Source: DASQVO01 sp035640715 (GTDB taxonomy: Bacteria > Actinomycetota > Actinomycetes > Streptosporangiales > Streptosporangiaceae). Taken from it: a DNA stretch of 13,105 nucleotides. How positions within the stretch are numbered: the first letter of the stretch is position 1; every line of letters begins with the position of its first letter. The position numbers were made by a program, and so were the translations under genes. The notes beneath the pieces were generated by a model. It saw nothing but the letters and a program-made list of their open reading frames with translations. It had not been told where the DNA came from and did not search any database. This document shows positions 1-4,948 of the stretch, one piece after another. The stretch is taken from assembly GCA_035640715.1 (NCBI GenBank), contig DASQVO010000138.1, forward strand, positions 1-13,105, written 5' to 3'.

Positions 1-88
1 ACAGGCCGAACAGGGCGCTGATTGCACCGGCCGTGTGCCGGATGATGGCGCCGAGCCCGATCCCTGTCCCGCCCTGCCGCTGGTTCAC
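1..88 (-). CDS. possible 5' end of a divergent gene, partial at window edge
   Basis: A reading frame opens with GTG at 88-86 on the minus strand and stays open to the window edge, giving 29 residues that begin VNQRQGGTGIGLGAI. About 26 of the 29 codons end in G or C, as in real genes of this window, and the visible part is fairly apolar. The upstream bases offer only a weak ribosome-binding site. I do not recognise the product. It would be divergent to the gene starting at 169, with an AT-rich spacer between them. A plus-strand frame is also open here but has poorer third-position bias. The call is tentative because so little is visible. Confidence 0.35.
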   Translation of the reverse strand, partial: MNQRQGGTGIGLGAIIRHTAGAISALFGL

Positions 89-168
89 CCGCTTACCGTT
101 AATCTGTATTTATTCTGTTACTCTAAGTAACTGATGCATGGGGTAACTGATGCGTGGGGGGTGTGCTG
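89..168. promoter_or_regulatory. AT-rich divergent intergenic region with palindrome
   Basis: This is the most AT-rich stretch at the left end (about 93-131) and lies between a possible minus-strand start at 88 and the plus-strand start at 169. It contains the perfect inverted repeat GTTACT-CTA-AGTAAC at 117-131, the right size for a dimeric repressor site, immediately followed by a tandem repeat. No convincing -35/-10 pair can be assigned by eye. It carries no CsoR-like ATACCC/GGGTAT motif, so I cannot say it is copper-controlled. Confidence 0.45.
127..158 (+). repeat. tandem 16-bp direct repeat at the gene start
   Basis: Two abutting copies, GTAACTGATGCATGGG (127-142) and GTAACTGATGCGTGGG (143-158), differ at one base. 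The second copy holds the alternative GTG start at 154, and the first copy holds ATG at the equivalent position but in another frame. The first copy begins inside the right arm of the palindrome at 117-131, so the repeat also duplicates part of a likely operator. Confidence 0.75.
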
Positions 169-999
169 ATGGACGAGGACGGCAGGAACAGGCAGCAGGC
201 CCGCGAGAAAATCACCCGGATGCGAGCCGAGGAACAGCGGCACCGGCGGCGGCGCACCTGGCTGCTCGGGACCGGCGGCCTTGTGGTGGCAGCCATCGCC
301 ATCGTCGCGATCACCCTGGCGGTGACCAGAACGAGCAGCGGCCGGCCGGGCAGAGAAGCCGCGGGGACGCCGGTGCTGACGCATGCCCCGCTCACCCCGC
401 GCAGCAGTGCCGCAGGGACGCCGGTACTCAATCATGCCTCGCTTGGCACGCTCCAGCCGGCCGGCTCCGCGGGGCGCATCGGACCCGAGGGCGTCCCGGT
501 CCCGGCCGCCGCGCCGCTGGCCGGCACCGCGGCGGCCGCCTCCGGGCAGCCCGTGGACGGGATCCGATGCCAGCCCGACGAGATGTCCGTGTTCCACATC
601 CACGCCCACCTGACCATCTTCGTGAACGGCTCGCCTCGCCAGATCCCGGCCGGTATCGGGATCCCCGGCGCCCAGGTGCAGAACACGGCCAAAGGCCTGT
701 ACGTCTCCAGCGGCCGCTGCTACTACTGGCCGCACACCCATGCGGCCGACGGCATCATCCACATCGAGTCCCCCGTCCCGCACAGCTTTACCCTGGGCGA
801 GTTCTTCGACGAGTGGGGCCAGCCCCTCGGCCCGGGCAAGGTGGGGCCGGCCACTGGGCCAGTCGTCGCCTTCTATAACGGCCAACGGTATGAGGGCAAC
901 CCCCGCAACATCCCGCTCAGCGCCTTCGCCCAGATCCAGCTAGAGGTCGGCACGCCGCTCATCGCCCCGGAATCAATCTCCTTCCCCGGCAACCTGTAA
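169..999 (+). CDS. membrane-anchored histidine-rich exported protein, function unknown
   Basis: From ATG 169 the protein has 276 residues. A basic N-terminus (residues 1-30) is followed by one hydrophobic segment (about 31-53), so the rest should lie outside the membrane as a signal-anchored domain. A low-complexity linker (60-130) has the repeat AAGTPVL.HA.L twice. The conserved-looking domain (about 134-260) has two His clusters, FHIHAH (H143, H145, H147) and WPHTH (H189, H191), plus H198 in GIIHIESP and two cysteines, C134 and C184, which could form a disulfide. The cluster pattern suggests a metal site, and copper is plausible from the neighbours, but that is inference. I know this only as an uncharacterised family. 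ATG 169 is preferred because a G6 run ends 8 bases upstream. GTG 154 would add five residues. Confidence 0.75.
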   Translation: MDEDGRNRQQAREKITRMRAEEQRHRRRRTWLLGTGGLVVAAIAIVAITLAVTRTSSGRPGREAAGTPVLTHAPLTPRSSAAGTPVLNHASLGTLQPAGSAGRIGPEGVPVPAAAPLAGTAAAASGQPVDGIRCQPDEMSVFHIHAHLTIFVNGSPRQIPAGIGIPGAQVQNTAKGLYVSSGRCYYWPHTHAADGIIHIESPVPHSFTLGEFFDEWGQPLGPGKVGPATGPVVAFYNGQRYEGNPRNIPLSAFAQIQLEVGTPLIAPESISFPGNL

Positions 1000-1010
1000 C
1001 GTCAAGGACC

Positions 1011-1082
1011 GCGCCGTATTCGGCGCAGCCAGTAGTGGCTGGTTCCCGCCGTCAGCGGCCTGGGTACGTGCCGTACCCTGGC
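1011..1082. terminator. three-hairpin bidirectional terminator region
   Basis: Between the convergent stops at 999 and 1101 lie three consecutive hairpins. GCGCCG-tatt-CGGCGC is at 1011-1026. AGCCA-gtag-TGGCT is at 1027-1040. The third spans 1058-1082, with arms GGGTAC and GTACCC around a 5-nt loop, extended by three more pairs beyond a T-T mismatch. There is no T-tract, which is common for actinobacterial terminators. The remaining bases of this gap show nothing else. Confidence 0.65.
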
Positions 1083-1100
1083 ACGGACCCGCTGGGGATA

Positions 1101-2132
1101 TCAGGTCTGGTAACCGAGCAGGGCCATCATGCCGGAATCCGGGGCGTGATACAGGCTGTGGCAGTGGGTCATCCACTGGCCGGGATTATCCGCGTCGAAG
1201 TCGCAGGCCACCTGCTGGCCGGGCAGCACGGTCACGGTGTCCTTGCGCGCGCCGGACTGACCGATCTGGAAGGTGTGCCCGTGGATGTGCATCGGGTGGG
1301 GCATCGTGGTGGTGTTCGCGAAGACCACCCGGACCCGCTGGCCCTGGCGCATCAGGAACCGGAGCGCGCCCGGCCGGGACATGTCGAAGGACTGGCCGTT
1401 GATGCCCCAGTTGTAGCGGGCCATGCCGCCGGTCAGTTCCAGCCAGTGCGTCACATCAGGCAGCCGGGCCGCCAGCGCCACCGGGGCCGCCGGGTGCAGC
1501 GCGCCATAACCAGCCAGGACCCGGTCCAGCTCGGCCGGCCGGATAGTGGCCTGGGGCGCGGACCCGGCGCCGGTGCGGACCAGGGCCAGCGCGGTTGAGT
1601 TCTTGCCCTCAGCCAGCGCGGCCAGCGGGAACACGCCGTCGCCGAGGGTGACCCGCACGTCGTAGCGTTCGCCCATGCCGATCAGCAGCGCGTCCGTCTG
1701 CACGGGATTAACCGGGTACCCGTCGGTGTGGGTGACGGTCATCGCATGCCCGCCGAGAGCGACCCGGAAAGGGGTGTCGGCGCCGGCGTTGATGAACCGG
1801 ATCCGCGCCCGCTGCCCGGGCCGGGCGGTGAACGTGCGGGGCGCGGTGCGGATGCGGCCGTTGATCAGGTAGTAGGGGTAACGGACGTCACCGGCGTCAC
1901 CGCCCAGCAGCGGGCTGGTAGTCCCGGAAAGCAGCGGCCCGGACCCGCTGCTCCCCATGGATCCCATCCCGGGCATCGAGGCGGCACCGGGCGTGGGTGA
2001 GGGGGACGCGGATGGCATGTTCATGCCGGTCATGCCCTTGCGCAAGCTGGCCAGGACCTGGTCGGGGGTGTAGCCGGTGCCGTCGATCCAGTCGTCCAGC
2101 ACCACGGTCCAGTCACAGCATCCCGCCGTCAC
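1101..2132 (-). pseudogene. multicopper oxidase remnant lacking the first cupredoxin domain
   Basis: Multicopper oxidases oxidise Cu(I) or organic substrates at a type 1 copper and reduce O2 at a trinuclear cluster in the cell envelope. The recognisable homology begins at DWTVVLDDWIDG (codons from about 2114 leftward), normally the end of domain 1. It runs through a Met-rich linker (MTGMNMP, SMPGMGSMG), domain 2, and domain 3 with HPMHIHGH (1275-1298) and HCHSLYH (1146-1166). The domain 1 HWHG and HxH ligands are absent in every upstream minus frame. About 343 residues remain of a usual 450-550. The only nearby start, GTG 2132, has no ribosome-binding site. The frame stays open to 2483, but that extension resembles nothing and is probably not protein. 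The T1 methionine is one residue too far from the last His (HAPDSGM rather than HxxxxM). Without domain 1 the trinuclear site cannot form, so I call it broken. Confidence 0.8.
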
Positions 2133-2167
2133 AGGAAGCGCGCACCGGGCCCGCGGCAGCCGGCGAG

Positions 2168-2191
2168 GCTGGCCCGGCGTGCCGGGCCAGC
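2168..2191. repeat. perfect 24-bp inverted repeat
   Basis: The arms are GCTGGCCCGGC (2168-2178) and GCCGGGCCAGC (2181-2191), separated by GT. It lies 36 bp upstream of the point where the multicopper oxidase reading frame loses homology. It could be the terminator of a lost gene or a palindrome that promoted the deletion. Confidence 0.8.
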
Positions 2192-2399
2192 GCAGCGGCC
2201 GTTCTGGCCGATGCCGGCATGGCGGCTGGGTGACCGGTCCGGGGCGGCGCTCGCCGTGGCTGCCGCGGGCATCACTGGCATAGTCGTCACGGTCATCGCC
2301 TTCACCGGGGTGCCGCCCTGGCAGCGGCATCGCGGCATGAGTGGCCCGCCTGCCGTATGTACGGAGAGTAATTATACGAGTGCACCATGTAATCAGAGC

Positions 2400-2415
2400 A
2401 TACCCGGGAGGGTGC
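2400..2415 (+). promoter_or_regulatory. degenerate CsoR-type operator before the permease fragment
   Basis: The site reads ATACCC-GGGA-GGGTGC. The left half and the 4-bp spacing match the intact operator at 2805-2821, while the right half has lost its TAT end. It sits 50 bp before the ATG of the permease fragment, close to the 46 bp seen at the intact gene, so operator and gene start appear to have been copied together. Confidence 0.55.
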
Positions 2416-2465
2416 CCAGGACAAGGTGGCACGCCGGGTGGCGGAGGAAGGAGAGGGGGAGGCGC

Positions 2466-2602
2466 ATGCATGCGATAGCCCATGCCCTGTCCATCACCGG
2501 GTCGATGACCTGGGAGATCACCTGGGCGCTGATCCTCGGGTTCGCCTGTCGGCGGTGATCCAGGCGGTGGTGTGCAGGTCCACGGTCGTCCGGCTGCTCG
2601 GT
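2466..2602 (+). pseudogene. truncated, frameshifted copy of the permease gene start
   Basis: The first 28 codons (MHAIAHALSITGSMTWEI and on) match the start of the permease gene at 2868, including 36 identical bases (2484-2519 against 2886-2921). One base is missing near 2545, where GCGCTG has become GCCTG, giving a premature TGA. In the shifted frame similarity resumes as LSAVIQAVV then STVVRLLG against LSAVVQAVV and STIVRLLG. Similarity stops at about 2602. By hand count roughly 85% of bases agree. It is not translated into anything useful beyond about 31 residues from this start. It is a fossil of a duplicated permease gene whose 3' part has been lost. Confidence 0.88.
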
Positions 2603-2627
2603 TTGGCCGGTGCCCGCTACAGGCCAG

Positions 2628-2650
2628 GTCAGCTGACTCACATTATGTGA
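2628..2650. promoter_or_regulatory. two adjacent palindromes
   Basis: GTCAGCTGAC (2628-2637) is a perfect 10-bp palindrome and is followed directly by TCACA-TTA-TGTGA (2638-2650). Such short, AT-centred dyads are typical regulator sites, but no gene begins close by. They may belong to a promoter that once served the lost part of the duplicated module, or act from upstream on the permease operon. No regulator can be named. Confidence 0.4.
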
Positions 2651-2804
2651 CAATAGAACTACGGAAAGTAATCGCACTCTCCGGGGGTATCCGGGTGAGG
2701 CGTCCGGGCATGCAACGCGACATTCCGTTTCTGTGTACCGCACTCGCCCCGGATCATGGCGTGGCCTGGCCGACCTGTGTGCTGTGATGCTCACCACAAT
2801 CGAA

Positions 2805-2821
2805 ATACCCTATAGGGGTAT
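2805..2821 (+). promoter_or_regulatory. CsoR-type copper operator of the permease-csoR-copZ-copA operon
   Basis: The sequence is ATACCC-TATA-GGGGTAT, matching the pseudo-palindromic ATACCC...GGGTAT pattern bound by actinobacterial CsoR proteins. It lies 46 bp upstream of the permease ATG, and the central TATAGG could be part of a -10 element, so bound CsoR would block the polymerase. CsoR is encoded by the second gene of the same operon, implying autoregulation and derepression by Cu(I). No second intact copy was found in the window. Confidence 0.82.
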
Positions 2822-2867
2822 CTGGTAGCGGGCATGACGGAGACCGGCGGAGGGAAGGCGGAAAAAA

Positions 2868-4139
2868 ATGCATGCGGTGATTCACGCCCTGTCCATCACC
2901 GGGTCGATGACCTGGGAGATCGCCTGGGCGCTGATCCTGGGATTCGCGCTGTCGGCTGTCGTGCAGGCCGTGGTGCGCAAATCGACCATCGTCCGGCTGC
3001 TCGGCGACGACCTGCCGCGGACGCTCGCGCTGGCCGCCGCCCTCGGCGCTGCGTCCTCATCCTGTTCTTATGCGGCGGTGGCGCTGGCCCGCTCGCTGTT
3101 CCGCAAGGGCGCCAGCTTCACCGCGGCGATGGCGTTTGAGATCGCCTCGACGAACCTGGTGATCGAGCTGGGTGTCATTCTGGCGCTGCTGATGGGCTGG
3201 CAGTTCACGCTGGCCGAATTCACCGGCGGCCCGATCATGATCGTCGTGCTGGCCGTGCTGTTCCGGCTTTTCCTGCGGGACCGGTTGCTGCGCGAGGCGC
3301 GGCAGCAGGCCGGCCGGGGGCTGGCCGGGTCGATGGAGGGCCATGCCGCGATGGACATGTCCGTCGCCGGCGAGGGCTTGTTCATCAAGCGGCTGCTCTC
3401 CGGTGACGGGTTCACCGCCGTCGCCAACGTCTTCGTGATGGAGTGGGCGGCGATCCTGCGCGACCTGGTCATCGGGCTGTTCGTCGCCGGGGCGATCGCC
3501 GCGTGGGTGCCGGATTCGTTCTGGCAGGCGTTCTTCTTCACTGGGCACCCGCTCGCCGCCAAGCTATGGGGGCCGCTGATCGGCCCGCTGGTCGCGATCA
3601 TCTCGTTCGTCTGCTCGATCGGCAACGTGCCGCTGGCCGTGGTGCTGTGGAAAGGCGGGATCAGCTTCGGCGGCGTGGTCGCCTTCATCTTCGCCGATCT
3701 CATCATCGCCCCCATCCTGAACATCTACCGGAAGTACTACGGGCCGAAGATGGCCGCCTTCATCCTCGGCACCTTCTACGCCGCAATGGCCGTGGCCGGC
3801 TACGGGATCGAGCTGGTCTTCGGCGGCCTGGGCCTGATCCCGGAGCGGGCGACCGCCAGGATCCCCACCCAGGGCATCTCCTGGGACTACACCACCTGGC
3901 TCAACATCGCCTTCGGTGTTCTCGCCGCCGTGCTGCTGATGAGGTTCGCCCGCACTGGCGGCCTGCCCATGCTGCGGATGATGGGCGGCTCACCGGACGC
4001 CGGGCACGCCGCCGGGGAGGCCGGCCATGCTCATCCGGCGGGCGGGACCGGCGCCCACAGCCATCATGGCGACACGGGCCGCCCCGGCGGTGACTCAGGA
4101 CACCATGATGGCGCATACCGTGCCGGGGTACAGTATTGA
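2868..4139 (+). CDS. DUF318/ArsP-type permease with His-rich C-terminal tail
   Basis: The protein has 423 residues and is a polytopic membrane protein of the predicted permease family DUF318 (ArsP_1). Family blocks are seen in both halves: SSSCSYAAVALARSLFRKG (63-81, C66) and FVCSIGNVPLAVVLWKGG (247-264, C249), followed by ADLIIAPILNIYRKYYG. The central loop has M156, H159, M162 and M164. The soluble tail (about 370-423) carries eight histidines (H380 to H413), so metal binding is likely. ArsP members export organoarsenicals, but the M. tuberculosis relative Rv2963 belongs to the copper-induced RicR regulon, and here the gene heads a CsoR-controlled copper operon. I infer a copper-linked transport role; substrate and direction are unknown. 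ATG 2868 follows GGAGGG and GGAAGGCGG. An A7 run abuts the start. csoR follows within 40 bp. Confidence 0.85.
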   Translation: MHAVIHALSITGSMTWEIAWALILGFALSAVVQAVVRKSTIVRLLGDDLPRTLALAAALGAASSSCSYAAVALARSLFRKGASFTAAMAFEIASTNLVIELGVILALLMGWQFTLAEFTGGPIMIVVLAVLFRLFLRDRLLREARQQAGRGLAGSMEGHAAMDMSVAGEGLFIKRLLSGDGFTAVANVFVMEWAAILRDLVIGLFVAGAIAAWVPDSFWQAFFFTGHPLAAKLWGPLIGPLVAIISFVCSIGNVPLAVVLWKGGISFGGVVAFIFADLIIAPILNIYRKYYGPKMAAFILGTFYAAMAVAGYGIELVFGGLGLIPERATARIPTQGISWDYTTWLNIAFGVLAAVLLMRFARTGGLPMLRMMGGSPDAGHAAGEAGHAHPAGGTGAHSHHGDTGRPGGDSGHHDGAYRAGVQY

Positions 4140-4174
4140 CTGCCGGCAACATGCCGGGCGGAACGGAGAGCGGC

Positions 4175-4456
4175 GTGTACGGATACACCCCCAACAAGGA
4201 CGACTACCTCAAGCGGCTGCGCCGCATCGAGGGACAGGCCAGGGGCCTGCAGCGGATGGTCGAGGAAGACAAGTACTGCATCGACATCCTCACCCAGGTC
4301 TCGGCGATGACCAATGCGCTTCAATCGGTCGCGATCGGCCTGCTGGAGGACCATCTCGCCCACTGCGTTGCTGAGGCCGTCGCGACGGGCGGCGACACGG
4401 CGGCCGAGAAGATGCGCGAGGCCTCCGACGCGATCGCCCGCCTAGTGCGGTCCTGA
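4175..4456 (+). CDS. csoR: CsoR/RicR-family copper-sensing repressor
   Basis: This is a 93-residue all-helical DUF156 repressor without a helix-turn-helix. The Cu(I) ligands are all present with canonical spacing: C35 (DKYCIDIL), H60 and C64 (EDHLAHC), as in M. tuberculosis CsoR C36/H61/C65. Conserved LKRLRRIEGQARG (12-24) supplies the basic DNA-contact surface. The GYTPNKDDY opening and the ending ASDAIARLVRS are closer to the RicR type as I remember it. Start GTG 4175 is chosen because GGAG lies six bases upstream. ATG 4151 would add eight residues, and TTG 4136, overlapping the permease stop, would add thirteen; both lack a good site. It likely binds the operator at 2805-2821 and is released by Cu(I). 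A broken paralogue lies at 12941. Confidence 0.92.
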   Translation: MYGYTPNKDDYLKRLRRIEGQARGLQRMVEEDKYCIDILTQVSAMTNALQSVAIGLLEDHLAHCVAEAVATGGDTAAEKMREASDAIARLVRS

Positions 4457-4482
4457 CCGGACAGACCCGCCCGCTGCCCGCT

Positions 4483-4507
4483 CCCTGCCTGGTACTGGCC
4501 GGCAGGG
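4483..4507 (+). other. hairpin between csoR and copZ
   Basis: CCCTGCC (4483-4489) and GGCAGGG (4501-4507) form a 7-bp perfect stem around an 11-nt loop. It lies 26 bp after the csoR stop and 29 bp before the copZ start. It has no T-tract. It could reduce read-through, or protect an mRNA end so that copZ accumulates to a higher level than the regulator. Confidence 0.5.
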
Positions 4508-4536
4508 GATCACCCACCGGAGAAAGGGATACACCC

Positions 4537-4758
4537 ATGACGACCACCACGTATGCGGTGACGGGGATGACCTGTGAGCACTGCGTGCATGCCGTGACCG
4601 AAGAGCTGTCAGGCATGGAAGGTGTTTCGCAGGTCGACGTTGACCTGGCGCCCGGCGGCGAATCCCGGGTGACCGTGACCAGCGAGGCTGAACTGCCGGA
4701 GCAGGCGGTCACCGCGGCCCTGGACGAGGCCGGGGACTACCGGCTCGCTACCGCATAA
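4537..4758 (+). CDS. copZ: copper chaperone CopZ (HMA domain)
   Basis: This is a 73-residue cytosolic protein made of one heavy-metal-associated domain. The Cu(I) site is GMTCEHCV with C13 and C16. The remaining length fits the ferredoxin-like fold, with strand VSQVDVDL after helix 1 and a final strand at the C-terminus. CopZ carries Cu(I) to the N-terminal HMA domain and membrane entry site of CopA and can also load CsoR. The ribosome-binding site AAAGGG lies about nine bases before ATG 4537. It sits between csoR and copA in the same direction, the classical order for copper export operons. Nothing is missing. Confidence 0.93.
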   Translation: MTTTTYAVTGMTCEHCVHAVTEELSGMEGVSQVDVDLAPGGESRVTVTSEAELPEQAVTAALDEAGDYRLATA

Positions 4759-4948
4759 CCCGGCCGCCGATCTCCCCGGGGTGGGGTGGGTGCGGCCAGC
4801 CGCAGTTTCCCGGATGAGCGCGGCCCGCCCTGCCTCACCGGAACGATCCCGCGCACATCCGCGCCCGGACAGGCAAACCAATAGCAATAGCGGCGCAGCC
4901 CTGTACACGAGGCTGGCAGCACCTCATCCAGGAAGGAGCAGTGCTCCG
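4759..4948 (+). promoter_or_regulatory. copZ-copA spacer with structured leader
   Basis: The 190-bp spacer is long for an operon. Near copZ it holds a possible long-loop hairpin (GGCCGC 4762-4767 with GCGGCC 4792-4797) around CCCCGGGG, which may attenuate transcription. Near copA it holds the perfect dyad GGAGCA-G-TGCTCC (4935-4947). The copA Shine-Dalgarno AAGGAG (4933-4938) overlaps the left arm, so folding of GGAG onto CTCC would mask it. No CsoR-type operator is present. The in-frame upstream extension of copA to GTG 4781 runs through this spacer but does not resemble CopA and is treated as untranslated. Confidence 0.5.

Larger units (their letters stand above)
2133..2465. other. intergenic scar between broken oxidase and permease fragment
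   Basis: This 333-bp stretch has no convincing gene. It holds a perfect 24-bp inverted repeat (2168-2191), an AT-richer patch around 2354-2400, and a degenerate CsoR-type operator (2400-2415). A plus-strand frame from ATG 2211 encodes a hydrophobic stretch (SGAALAVAAAGITGIVV at about 2247-2297) that could be a leftover transmembrane helix, but the frame then runs through the operator into the permease fragment and is not credible as a gene. Confidence 0.5.

Noticed and set aside
2133..2483. N-terminal extension of the oxidase reading frame to 2483
   Set aside because: Pro/Arg/His-rich sequence with no domain 1 motifs (HWHG, HxH), and it passes antisense through the operator-like site and the permease fossil.
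2572..2787. 71-codon plus-strand frame between permease fossil and operator
   Set aside because: It starts inside the fossil, crosses both palindromes, has no ribosome-binding site, and its product resembles nothing.
4778..4793. Possible G-quadruplex in the copZ-copA spacer
   Set aside because: Only three runs of three or more G are present, not the four needed.
4781..4948. GTG 4781 as the start of the first copA
   Set aside because: The extra 56 residues do not resemble CopA and there is a good ribosome-binding site at 4933-4938 much closer to the HMA domain.
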